Source of the DNA: an uncultured Bacteroidales bacterium
GTDB taxonomy: Bacteria; Bacteroidota; Bacteroidia; Bacteroidales; FEN-979
Assembly (NCBI GenBank): GCA_903845055.1
Contig: CAIMWF010000062.1
Location: forward strand, 62,001-126,000
Length of the DNA stretch: 64,000 nucleotides
Reading direction: 5' to 3'
The notes under the pieces are model-generated. The model did not search any database and was not told the origin of the DNA. It saw only the letters and a list, made by a program, of their open reading frames with translations. Below, in pieces: positions 43,316-52,190 of this stretch (within the stretch, counting starts at the first letter, position 1; every line of letters starts with the position of its first letter). Both the position numbers and the translations under genes were made by a program.

Positions 43316-45424
43316 ATGAAAAAAATGCTGACCGGCCTCCTGGCCATGTTGTTGATCCCACTGTTTTCAATCTCCCAGATTCTCGACCCGGTTAAATGGA
43401 CCTTCAAAACGGAGCAGGCAACCCCGGGTGAGGCCACCCTGGTGATGACTGCCCGGATTGAAAAGAACTGGCATGTCTATTCTCAGGACATACCGCAGGG
43501 CGGTGCAAAGGGGGCACCCATCGCAACAAGTTTTTCATTCACAAAAAGCGGCAATTATGAACTGGCGGGCAAGGTAACCGAAGGAAAGCCGATCCTTGAA
43601 AATGACCCGAATTTCGATATGGTGCTGAAGTTTTTCGCCGACAGGGCCGTATTCAAACAGAAGATCAAGATCCTTGATAAGAAGGATTTTGTCGTAAAGG
43701 GTGTCCTGAACTTCATGTGCTGCGACGACCATGAATGCCTCCCGCCGAATGATGTGGAATTCGAATTCAACGTCAAGGGCAACCCGAATGCCATGGAAAC
43801 TGCCGTTCAGCCCCCTGCCACGAAGGTCTCCGCTGCGAAAACGGATTCTTTCAAAACAGCCGCCCTTGCCGTGGAAAAAGCCGATGCGGGGGCAAAGAAA
43901 CTCGAACAGGCACAATTGGGGAAAACTGCCGCCGACAAGGCTGCCGACCAGTCACTGCTGAAGTTTTTCCTGATCGCATTCCTGGCAGGGCTGGCCGCCA
44001 TCATCACCCCGTGCGTCTTCCCGATGATCCCGATGACGGTAACCTTCTTCATGCATGACACCACCAGTAAAAGCAAGGCAAAGATGGAAGCGGTTGTTTA
44101 CAGTCTCTCCATCATCGCCATCTACATGATCCTCGGGGTGCTGGTCGCTGTTCTGCTGGGCGCGAATTTCAACAATTTCATCAGCACCCACTGGATACCC
44201 AATGTATTTTTCTTTGTCATCTTCATGGTGTTTGCCGCGTCGTTCCTCGGCATGTTCGAGATCACCCTTCCCAGCTGGATCGTCAATAAGGCCGACAAAC
44301 AGGCCGACAAGGGCGGATACAGCGGAGCCTTCTTCATGGCATTTACCCTCGTCCTGGTATCGTTTTCCTGCACCGGCCCGATTGTCGGCGCCCTGCTGGT
44401 AAAATCGGCTGGGGGTGCACTGATCATGCCGATCATCGGGATGCTGGGCTTTTCCCTGGCCTTTGCCCTCCCTTTCGGTTTGTTCGCTTTCTTTCCCTCC
44501 TGGCTCTCGGGATTACCCAAATCAGGGGGATGGCTCAATTCGGTCAAAGTGGTGCTTGGGTTCCTTGAACTGGCGCTGGGATTGAAGTTCCTGAGCATCG
44601 CCGACCAGACCTACCACTGGCATATCCTCGACCGCGAGGTATACCTGGCCTTCTGGATCGTGATCTTCTTCCTGATGGGACTCTACCTGCTTGGCAAACT
44701 GAAGTTCAACCATGATTCCGACCTCCCGTACATCAGTGTACCCCGGATCCTCATGTCCATCGTCGTCTTCGCCTTCGTGGTATACATGATCCCAGGCATG
44801 TGGGGCGCCCCGCTGAAAGGGCTTTCAGGCTACCTCCCTCCCGAAACCTACCAGGATTTCGACATCAACGCCATCATCAAGAAGGAGGTCGCCGCCATCA
44901 GTACCGGGGGAGGCACCGCCGCAACACCGGCAACCCTTTGCGACAAACCGAAATATTCCGATTTCCTCCGGCTGCCCCACGGGCTCGAAGGCTATTTCGA
45001 CTACCAGCAGGCGCTGGCATGTGCCAGGAAACAGAACAAACCCGTTTTCATTGATTTTACCGGCCACGGATGCGTGAACTGCCGACAGATGGAGGCAAAC
45101 GTGTGGTCGGACCCGCAGGTGCTGAAACGCCTCCGCGAGAAGTATATCGTCACCGCACTGTATGTGGACGATAAAACGGACCTTCCCGAAAACGAATGGA
45201 TCACCTCCAGGTATGACCAGAAGGTGAAAAAAACCATCGGGAAAAAGTTCGCCGACCTGCAGATCACCCGCTTCAATGTCAATTCCCAGCCCTATTACGT
45301 GCTCCTCGACACCGCCGGGAACCTCCTCACCTCCCCCAAAGCCTACGACCTGGATGTGGATGCCTTCATCAGGTTCCTGGATGCCGGGACGGATAATTTT
45401 TCAAAAGTGGGAAAGGGGAAATAA
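43316..45424 (+). CDS. dsbD: DsbD-type thiol:disulfide transporter with thioredoxin domain
   Basis: Inner-membrane protein of 702 residues that carries reducing equivalents from cytoplasmic thioredoxin to the periplasm. Signal peptide (about 1-22), periplasmic N-terminal domain (about 23-160, with CCDDHECLPPNDVEF), eight membrane helices of the CcdA/DsbD core (about 220-510) with ITPCVFPMIPMTVTFF and FSCTGPIVG giving the paired Cys, and a C-terminal thioredoxin domain (from about 560) with GHGCVNCRQME as the CxxC site. It last-borders the accessory cluster. Confidence 0.92.
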   Translation: MKKMLTGLLAMLLIPLFSISQILDPVKWTFKTEQATPGEATLVMTARIEKNWHVYSQDIPQGGAKGAPIATSFSFTKSGNYELAGKVTEGKPILENDPNFDMVLKFFADRAVFKQKIKILDKKDFVVKGVLNFMCCDDHECLPPNDVEFEFNVKGNPNAMETAVQPPATKVSAAKTDSFKTAALAVEKADAGAKKLEQAQLGKTAADKAADQSLLKFFLIAFLAGLAAIITPCVFPMIPMTVTFFMHDTTSKSKAKMEAVVYSLSIIAIYMILGVLVAVLLGANFNNFISTHWIPNVFFFVIFMVFAASFLGMFEITLPSWIVNKADKQADKGGYSGAFFMAFTLVLVSFSCTGPIVGALLVKSAGGALIMPIIGMLGFSLAFALPFGLFAFFPSWLSGLPKSGGWLNSVKVVLGFLELALGLKFLSIADQTYHWHILDREVYLAFWIVIFFLMGLYLLGKLKFNHDSDLPYISVPRILMSIVVFAFVVYMIPGMWGAPLKGLSGYLPPETYQDFDINAIIKKEVAAISTGGGTAATPATLCDKPKYSDFLRLPHGLEGYFDYQQALACARKQNKPVFIDFTGHGCVNCRQMEANVWSDPQVLKRLREKYIVTALYVDDKTDLPENEWITSRYDQKVKKTIGKKFADLQITRFNVNSQPYYVLLDTAGNLLTSPKAYDLDVDAFIRFLDAGTDNFSKVGKGK

Positions 45425-45736
45425 GGCCTCCCGGGCTGAAGCTGAATCAATCTTCAAATTATTATCCCATCTTTTATTGATGCAACAACCATCATCATAT
45501 ACTTATGTTATGTCATGAAAATATTCATACATCTTTTTATGAATTTTTTGTTATGATTTTTTTATACAATAATACAATATCTAATGAATTGCATATCTAT
45601 TATTTATACGATACGAATATAAAAATATTTGTTATTTCTATACATTTTGTTAGATTGTTTTAGATTTTTCTTGACATTGGGATAACTGGTATGTATATTT
45701 GCCTCCTGTACCACCATTCATCATAATTTTATCTAC
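45425..45736. other. AT-rich 312-bp gap at the start of the accessory cluster
   Basis: No gene or RNA recognised. It is strikingly AT-rich from about 45460 to 45670, with T-runs and no clear hairpin after dsbD. A well-formed promoter lies near its end (45671-45701). Confidence 0.7.
45671..45701 (+). promoter_or_regulatory. Strong Bacteroidota promoter (TTG-N20-TATATTTG)
   Basis: TTG at 45671, a 20-base spacer and TATATTTG at 45694-45701; the best promoter match in the window. It is 35 bases before the first cluster gene. Confidence 0.75.
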
Positions 45737-47074
45737 ATGTCAGCGAACCATTTATTTCGTGCGTGCATATTAATATGCATTGCCTATATATTTCAGCCGG
45801 TATATGGTCTGAATCCCCTTCCCGATCATGATGCGGCCCGGCCAAAGACAACTTGTATTATTTCAAGTGACAGGGAGGGGAGAACCAGGATTTCCGAAGC
45901 CCTTTCCAGGGAAACAATATACCTCACCTACGCGGGGTTCCGGTCCTCAAAGGGAGACACCATTTATCTGTTTGTCAATGACACCAGGATTCCCGAGTGT
46001 TGCCAGGTAATCGACTCTTCCCGGAATTCCGACACCTCCCGTTTTACCGTCGCTCTTACCCTGCTCGCCCGATACATGGCATTGCCGAAAGACGGGGATA
46101 CGATGGTATCCTGGGGTTTTGGAAAGAAAACACCCGACTTTCGTTCTGAAAAATTCAAAGTTATTTACCAACCGTTTTCCCTGATCACTTTAAAGAAAGG
46201 CGATAAAATGGAGGTCAAACCCGGCGACCAGGTCCTGGTCCGGTCCGCCTGGCCCGGGTTAACCGATCAGATGGTGTTCCTCAATGATTTCCCGGTTCCC
46301 ATCGCAAGTCTTGTCAACCTGCCCACCCCGGAAAAAAATAACTATTATTTCATCCTGAATAAAAAGGTGGCAAATGACTCGCTGGTAAATCTTTTCAACC
46401 AGGCAGGACATGGCAGGGTGGTGGTTAAAATCAGCATCGGAAAAACATTTGATACCAGGAAAGAGACAGATGTGCCGATGGTAATTGTTTTTGACAGCTG
46501 TAAAGATTACCGCCAATGGACTTCACTTATCATATTGTTGATCGTCATCATTATTGTCCAGCGGATCATCGCAAAAAATAAGCTACAGGTATTGCGGGAT
46601 GCAAGCACTGCGATCCAGGATCCGCCCTTCAGCCTGGCAAAAACGCAAATGGCATTCTGGACCATCATCATCCTGCTGGCCTATTTTTATATATGGTTTC
46701 AAACAGGAGCCCTGATTCACATTACACCGCAGGTATTGATCCTCCTGGGCATCAGTGCAGGTTCCTACTTTTCTGCAAACATCATCGACAACAATGACAT
46801 TGCCAATCCGCTGATCACAAGCCGGCATCAGGACTCAAACCAGTCTAAAAGTTTTTTAATGAACATCCTTTCCGACAAAGACGGGGTGAGCATTCATCGC
46901 TTCCAGAATGTCGCCTTCACCATTGCCATCGGGGGCTACTTCCTTTTTGAGGTTTATGCTTACAAGACGATTCCCGAACTTGATTCCAACCTGATCGTAT
47001 TGATGGGCATCAGTTCAGCCACCTATATTGCCGTGAAACAAGGGGAAAATAAACCCGCAAACCCCGCTGGTTAA
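45737..47074 (+). CDS. Membrane protein with exported N-domain and duplicated two-TM module
   Basis: Uncharacterised protein of 445 residues. A signal peptide (about 1-24) leads to an extracytoplasmic beta-rich region (about 25-255), a membrane helix (about 261-280), a short cytoplasmic segment and four more helices. The C-terminal part looks duplicated: LAKTQMAFWTIIILLAYFYI plus VLILLGISAGSYFSA (about 298-350) against HRFQNVAFTIAIGGYFLF plus LIVLMGISSATYIAVK (about 385-435), sharing a Q-x(4,5)-T...Y helix and an LxGIS helix. I have no function for it. It heads a transcript with the protease gene 7 bases downstream. Confidence 0.75.
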   Translation: MSANHLFRACILICIAYIFQPVYGLNPLPDHDAARPKTTCIISSDREGRTRISEALSRETIYLTYAGFRSSKGDTIYLFVNDTRIPECCQVIDSSRNSDTSRFTVALTLLARYMALPKDGDTMVSWGFGKKTPDFRSEKFKVIYQPFSLITLKKGDKMEVKPGDQVLVRSAWPGLTDQMVFLNDFPVPIASLVNLPTPEKNNYYFILNKKVANDSLVNLFNQAGHGRVVVKISIGKTFDTRKETDVPMVIVFDSCKDYRQWTSLIILLIVIIIVQRIIAKNKLQVLRDASTAIQDPPFSLAKTQMAFWTIIILLAYFYIWFQTGALIHITPQVLILLGISAGSYFSANIIDNNDIANPLITSRHQDSNQSKSFLMNILSDKDGVSIHRFQNVAFTIAIGGYFLFEVYAYKTIPELDSNLIVLMGISSATYIAVKQGENKPANPAG

Positions 47075-47081
47075 CCCTGTT

Positions 47082-48263
47082 ATGATGACACAACTGCATT
47101 TGAGAACGATAAGCGATGTAAACATCCGCAAGGGCAGCCCGTCGATGACAGCGGCAATTAAGGGCGTCATCTATAAAGACCAGGAATTTGACCTGGAGGT
47201 CGAAATTATAGACGATGACACCTGTGATGAGGTTTATCCCGGAAACCGGAAATGGTACCGGGACGGGAACGGCGATTACCTCTACAGCGGGGGGTTTGAG
47301 GAACTTTCAACGAATCAGACAACACCTCCAACTCCGGAACAACCTGATGCGGTAACCGGGCAACCCGGAAACAGCACCCCGGCTCCTGACAATCAAACAC
47401 CCCCTAACTGGCAGATTGAAAAATTCGGAATCAAACAAATCTGGGAGAAAACAAAAGGGGCAGGCGTAAAAGTAGCCATCATTGACAGTGGGTTGAAGAT
47501 TGACCACCCGGAATTTGATCGCAGCAAGATCATTCTTACAAGGAATTTTCTTTATACGGGTGATGATGAAACTTTAAAAAGTGATGTGACGGATGAATGT
47601 GGCCATGGTACGCATTGTGCCGGAATAATTGCTGCTAAAGGTCTTAAATGTAATGGGATAGCCCCAGAAGTGCAATTAATAATCGGGAAAATTTATAGAA
47701 AAAGAGAGGACGGTATCAACAGCACCCTTTTTGTGGAAGCTGTCAAGTGGGCATTTGAAAATGATGCTGATATTATTTCGGTGAGTCTTACGATGGACAC
47801 TATGTCTGATGACGAGCAAAGAACGATGTCCTCTTTATTTATTGACAAGCCTAATGTAATGATGGTTGGATCTATTGAAAACGGAGATGATTTAGGTTTT
47901 GACAGAGCGGATATGTACCCCCCTGCTTTGACAAACGATTGCTATAGTGTTGGGAACATTGACAATAATAACAAAATCTATTACACCATGCGTTGTTCAT
48001 ACATTGATATTTTAGCTCCTGGTTACAACATTTATTCAACGTGGAATGATGGCAATTACAAAACTGATTCCGGATGCAGTATGTCTACTCCTTTTGTTGC
48101 CGGTATCATTGCACTCCTTCTCTCCTTTAATAATCAACAATCCCAAACCATAACCAAAAAGAAAATAATCGAAATGATTCAAAATAAAGCTACATCATTT
48201 GTGTCTTTTAGCTCTAAAAAAGACATATATCCAATCATAAACCCTGCTGGGTTATTTTCTTAA
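47082..48263 (+). CDS. Cytoplasmic subtilisin-like (S8) protease with SH3-like N-domain
   Basis: Serine protease of 393 residues with no signal peptide or propeptide. An SH3-like domain (about 5-72), a Pro/Thr/Asn-rich linker (about 73-108) and an S8 catalytic domain (about 110-380) with Asp135 in VAIIDSGLKIDHPEF, His175 in GHGTHCAGI and Ser333 in GCSMSTPFVAG; Asn267 may form the oxyanion hole. It follows the membrane protein after 7 bases. Base composition turns AT-rich from about position 47540, within the catalytic domain. It may process a partner protein from the same cluster; the target is unknown. Starts at 47082 or 47085 are equivalent. Confidence 0.88.
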   Translation: MMTQLHLRTISDVNIRKGSPSMTAAIKGVIYKDQEFDLEVEIIDDDTCDEVYPGNRKWYRDGNGDYLYSGGFEELSTNQTTPPTPEQPDAVTGQPGNSTPAPDNQTPPNWQIEKFGIKQIWEKTKGAGVKVAIIDSGLKIDHPEFDRSKIILTRNFLYTGDDETLKSDVTDECGHGTHCAGIIAAKGLKCNGIAPEVQLIIGKIYRKREDGINSTLFVEAVKWAFENDADIISVSLTMDTMSDDEQRTMSSLFIDKPNVMMVGSIENGDDLGFDRADMYPPALTNDCYSVGNIDNNNKIYYTMRCSYIDILAPGYNIYSTWNDGNYKTDSGCSMSTPFVAGIIALLLSFNNQQSQTITKKKIIEMIQNKATSFVSFSSKKDIYPIINPAGLFS

Positions 48264-48294
48264 AATAGTAAACAATAATTTCAATCTCTCCATT

Positions 48295-50388
48295 ATGAAA
48301 AAAATTTGTTTTCTTATAATTGTTGGGATAATCTGTCTGTCACTTTCAAGCATGGCAGAAAAACATACAGACAGCATTATATCTCCCTATTATAACGCTT
48401 TAAGATTAAGCGTATTAATCAAATTCAATGGTCCAACAAAAATGATCATAAATGAACATACAAACCCAGACACTTTACGTTTGCTTGGGAACTTATTAAA
48501 ACCATATTTGACTGACTCTAGCCTGAAGAAGAATCCTAGTGTGACTTCAATCATTATCCTTTTAACAGACAAAAACAGTCATGAGTGCAATCCATTTATT
48601 TCGAAATATTTTACCGTTACCTCAGCTTCAGATAAAGGTGAGCCGTTAATCGTTCCAGGAAACGGTAACATTCTACCAAATGCGGTTGGTGGCCTTGACG
48701 TAACAAATATCTCAAAAGGCCTTGCTTTATTTATGATTGAACGGGCCAAACAGGAACTTAATATTGCATTTTTTGATCAGTTTAAAAATTTTGTCGAAAA
48801 AAATCCCGAGATACAAATCATGTTTCCTAAAACCTCGGAAGCACTGGCAAACTTGCTTTCCTATACTTATCCTACAATGATTCCAACACTCCGGGGAAAA
48901 TTCGAAGAAGACCTTGCTGCATTACCTGTCCATTTTGAAAAAATCTTCGACTTACCGCGTTACCAGAAATTATCGGAACAATACCCTGCAATAAAAGTGG
49001 TTTTTAAATCTATTCCTCTTTTATTTCAATTGGGAAACAAATCCTATGCTCCTATAGATATAATAAGGGATTTTGCAGCTTTTCCTGAGTGGAAAGAGGC
49101 TCCCAAAGATAGTGATTTTCAGAATACAGGAAATGCAATAAAATTAGCTGGAATTCTTTCTGAAAGTTTACGTATCAATATTGGAAAGGATTCCTCAGGA
49201 TGGGTTACACCCAAAAAATTATATGATGATATTATCAAAGACCCAATAACTAAAAACTTATATATTGGATTGGTATTTGGGATGATTAGAAAAGAAGAGA
49301 TCGTGTTTTATACAAAATCTGGTAAAATTAAGCTGGCTGACACCCTTATAAAAAGATCCACCTTTATAACCTTATATCAGGATCAGTTACTTCAACTAAC
49401 AGAAACCATTTCATCAGAAATAAAAGAGATCAAAAAAACCTTGAGTAAAGGTGAGCAACCCACTGTTGAGAATTATAACCGATATCTTTCATCTTGCATT
49501 GATGCGGTTGAATTGGGATTTGATATTGCCAAGTATTTTAATGTTTCAATTAACAATTATCCGGACTACATTATTATTTTTAGAAATGTCAATGATTTAT
49601 ATAAAAATATTTACAACAGACAATACACTCCTGCCATCATAAATTCCATAACCATAATTGATAAAACAATCACACTAATTGGAAATAACGTACAACAAGG
49701 CAAGGGTAAGGCAAAAAATGACAACTTGGCAAAAATTACAAAATTTCAAAACAGGCTGACCGATTTGTCAAGGTATGGGATATTTATGTCCAACATGACG
49801 CAGGCACAGTCCCCGGAGGAGGTTCAGAATGCAATTGAAGCAGCGGCTCTACCGGTTGGCAGTTCGGTTATTAAAAAATATTCCGATTTCAATATTTCGA
49901 TACAATCTTATGTGGGGGCATATTGCCTATTCAATAAAAGCACAAGTTCCACTGTTAATACATGGAACAACTCATTTGGTATAACCGCCCCGATTGGTGT
50001 CTCCTTTAGTACTGGCCTTCGTAATGCAGGTTCAATTAGTTTATTTGGGTCCCTGATTGATCTAGGAGCGATAGTAGATTATGATTTAAAAACAACCACC
50101 GACACTGCACATAAGACAACAACGACAACCAAAGATTTTAAGATTGAACTGGGACAAATATTCTCACCGGGAGTTTACCTCGTTTACGGTGCAGGGGCCA
50201 AAATTCCGTTATCTTTGGGAATCGGAGCTCAATATGGACCTGGCTTAGGGAAAGTTAATAACGGACAAACAATCGTAAATAATCCTTCATGGCGTTATTC
50301 TGTTTTTTTATGCGTGGATATTCCTATGTTTAATCTGTTCAACAAAACAGGGGTTCCATGGAAACATTGTGTGGGAAAGGGAAAATAA
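48295..50388 (+). CDS. Uncharacterised exported protein, barrel-like C-terminus
   Basis: Protein of 697 residues, not recognised. Signal peptide (about 1-21); the middle (about 100-510) looks helical; the C-terminal 170 residues have alternating hydrophobic strands with aromatic ends (FGITAPIGVSFSTGL, SISLFGSLIDLGAIVDY, SPGVYLVYGAGAKIPLSLG, WRYSVFLCVDIPMFNLF), suggesting an outer-membrane barrel or similar beta structure. Codon use is far more AT-rich than elsewhere: 48421-48480 has 19 G/C in 60 bases. It lies 31 bases after the protease and is probably cotranscribed. A 295-bp gap follows. Confidence 0.7.
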   Translation: MKKICFLIIVGIICLSLSSMAEKHTDSIISPYYNALRLSVLIKFNGPTKMIINEHTNPDTLRLLGNLLKPYLTDSSLKKNPSVTSIIILLTDKNSHECNPFISKYFTVTSASDKGEPLIVPGNGNILPNAVGGLDVTNISKGLALFMIERAKQELNIAFFDQFKNFVEKNPEIQIMFPKTSEALANLLSYTYPTMIPTLRGKFEEDLAALPVHFEKIFDLPRYQKLSEQYPAIKVVFKSIPLLFQLGNKSYAPIDIIRDFAAFPEWKEAPKDSDFQNTGNAIKLAGILSESLRINIGKDSSGWVTPKKLYDDIIKDPITKNLYIGLVFGMIRKEEIVFYTKSGKIKLADTLIKRSTFITLYQDQLLQLTETISSEIKEIKKTLSKGEQPTVENYNRYLSSCIDAVELGFDIAKYFNVSINNYPDYIIIFRNVNDLYKNIYNRQYTPAIINSITIIDKTITLIGNNVQQGKGKAKNDNLAKITKFQNRLTDLSRYGIFMSNMTQAQSPEEVQNAIEAAALPVGSSVIKKYSDFNISIQSYVGAYCLFNKSTSSTVNTWNNSFGITAPIGVSFSTGLRNAGSISLFGSLIDLGAIVDYDLKTTTDTAHKTTTTTKDFKIELGQIFSPGVYLVYGAGAKIPLSLGIGAQYGPGLGKVNNGQTIVNNPSWRYSVFLCVDIPMFNLFNKTGVPWKHCVGKGK

Positions 50389-50683
50389 AATTGGTTTTAA
50401 GGTTCTTTGCAAGCAATGCAGGCATCAATTTTCTTCAACCTCATCTGTCAGATATCTATAAATTTAAGCTACCGATGGAGTTGACTATTTGACCTGTCAA
50501 CTGCTAATACCCCAGTTAAAACATTAGCATTCAGCTTGCTGTGGAAGTGTATCATTTTATTTGCTTTCCATGAACTTCAACAAATTGTGCGAAACAATGA
50601 TGTTGCTTAAAAAATAAACAATCCGAAGTTTTTAAATATCATTTGATTAGCATCTCAATCCCTGTAAATCAAAATTTCATATC
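50389..50683. other. AT-rich gap inside the accessory cluster
   Basis: No ORF, RNA or clear terminator recognised. A weak -7-like TCATTTG lies near 50640. The gap separates the first three cluster genes from the last three. Confidence 0.5.
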
Positions 50684-51388
50684 ATGGAAAAGAAAAGAGA
50701 TACCTGGGCCAAAGTTGAAATCATCGTAAACATTATTGCCACCATTGCCATCCCGGTTGTGATTTGGACGCTTGGCATATATATTACAAACCAGCAGCGG
50801 GAGGCGGACGCCAATAAACTCCGGGTGGAAAACAACGCCACGCATGTGACAAACCTGTTGCAGCATCTTTCTAGCCAGAACCGTCGGGAAAGGCTGCTGG
50901 CTGCGAAAGTTACTGAATACTTTTCCCAAAACAAATTACTTCCGCCAGAACTAAAGCCCGTTCTTCTGGAAATTGCAAAAAATGATTCCGACAGCGTTGT
51001 CGCAAGTGTTGCAAAAAAAACATTGATGACCGATTCAGCAAACGGAAAAGCTGCTCATAAGGAATATGCCGGAGCTCTACAGAATTTCCCCGTGCGGGTC
51101 TATATCCAGATTGCCAATAAGAGCCAACTGAAGACCGCCAACCTCCTGCAGACCGATCTTCGCAAACTAGGAATGAATGTCCCCGGTATAGAAAATATTG
51201 AAAATAAGGTCGCCCCCCCATCAACCGCAGTTGTTCGATTTTTCAATGATGCCGACCAGGGTGTTGCCGATAACATTAAAAATATCCTTGTATCATACAA
51301 AATGAATTCTCCGTTAGCGACACAGGTAAAAGGACTTAAAGCCAAACAGGGCACGATTGAAGTCTGGTTCAGTAAAACGGACCCGTAA
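50684..51388 (+). CDS. Membrane-anchored protein of unknown function
   Basis: Protein of 234 residues. One N-terminal helix (about 12-34), then a helical part (about 40-125), then an alpha/beta C-terminal domain (about 135-234): VRVYIQIANKSQLKTANLLQ, LGMNVPGIENI, AVVRFFNDADQGVADNIKN and a last strand, IEVWFSK. The alternation resembles SPOR/LytR-C-like domains, which bind peptidoglycan or other envelope parts, but the match is by eye only. Positioned mid-cluster. Confidence 0.65.
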   Translation: MEKKRDTWAKVEIIVNIIATIAIPVVIWTLGIYITNQQREADANKLRVENNATHVTNLLQHLSSQNRRERLLAAKVTEYFSQNKLLPPELKPVLLEIAKNDSDSVVASVAKKTLMTDSANGKAAHKEYAGALQNFPVRVYIQIANKSQLKTANLLQTDLRKLGMNVPGIENIENKVAPPSTAVVRFFNDADQGVADNIKNILVSYKMNSPLATQVKGLKAKQGTIEVWFSKTDP

Positions 51389-51482
51389 GGTGTATTCGCC
51401 TTTTTATTAATTTGGCCCTGGCTTCCAGTGTGTTGCCCGGGATATTGTTTTACCTAGTATTCACATCTAATAATTACAACAT

Positions 51483-52130
51483 ATGTTAAACGCAGTCATC
51501 GACATCTCCCACCACAATACCATCCGGAGCTTTACGGATGTGCAGCAGGCAGGGATCATGGGAATCATACATAAAGCAACGCAGGGAACGGGATATTTTG
51601 ACCCGACTTTCAATACGAACCGGGCAGCCATCGAGGCGGCCGGGCTACTCTTCGGGGCCTATCACTTCGGCGTGGGGGGCGATCCCGTGGCACAGGCCGA
51701 TTTTTTCCTGTCAAAGGCCGGGAACAACACGCTCCTGGTCCTGGATTTTGAGCCCAATACGCAGGGGCCTGACATGAGCATGGCCGAAGCAGAACAGTTC
51801 GTCCACCGCATCCGGGAGGTGACCGGGCGCTACCCCGGGCTTTATTCGGGTCATACGATCAAGGAGGCCGTGGCCGCCGCGGGGATTACAAGCCCGGATC
51901 AAACGGAACTGTCGAACTGCTGGCTGTGGATCGCACAGTACACAACCGCCGCCCAGCCCGTGATACCACGGATCTGGCCATCGTGGACCCTGTGGCAGTA
52001 TACCGATGGAGCTGCCGGGAGCCCTCCTTACGATGTAAATGGCATCGGCCGCTGCGACCGCGACCAGTTCTATGGAACCGCCGATGACCTGAATGCTTTC
52101 TGGGCCACGAACAGCGGGGCCCCTGCATAG
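51483..52130 (+). CDS. GH25 lysozyme-like muramidase without signal peptide
   Basis: Glycoside hydrolase family 25 protein of 215 residues covering the whole catalytic barrel. AVIDISHHNTIRSF (Asp7), GIIHKATQGTGYFDPTF, FGAYHF and LVLDFEPN (Asp88, Glu90) are the expected active-site elements; it cleaves the MurNAc-GlcNAc bond of peptidoglycan. The chain begins directly with the catalytic domain: no signal peptide, no cell-wall binding module. Release would need lysis, a holin or a contractile/other secretion system. G/C is high here (37 of 60 at 51661-51720), unlike the genes just upstream. Confidence 0.9.
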   Translation: MLNAVIDISHHNTIRSFTDVQQAGIMGIIHKATQGTGYFDPTFNTNRAAIEAAGLLFGAYHFGVGGDPVAQADFFLSKAGNNTLLVLDFEPNTQGPDMSMAEAEQFVHRIREVTGRYPGLYSGHTIKEAVAAAGITSPDQTELSNCWLWIAQYTTAAQPVIPRIWPSWTLWQYTDGAAGSPPYDVNGIGRCDRDQFYGTADDLNAFWATNSGAPA

Positions 52131-52190
52131 GACGGATCATCGGGTGTTTCATTGAATCATCCGGAAAAATAACAACCTTAACCTCCGATC

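Noticed and set aside
45425-45736. tRNA gene or attachment site at the left edge of the accessory cluster
   Set aside because: No cloverleaf, conserved T-loop or direct repeat matching the right edge could be found by eye.
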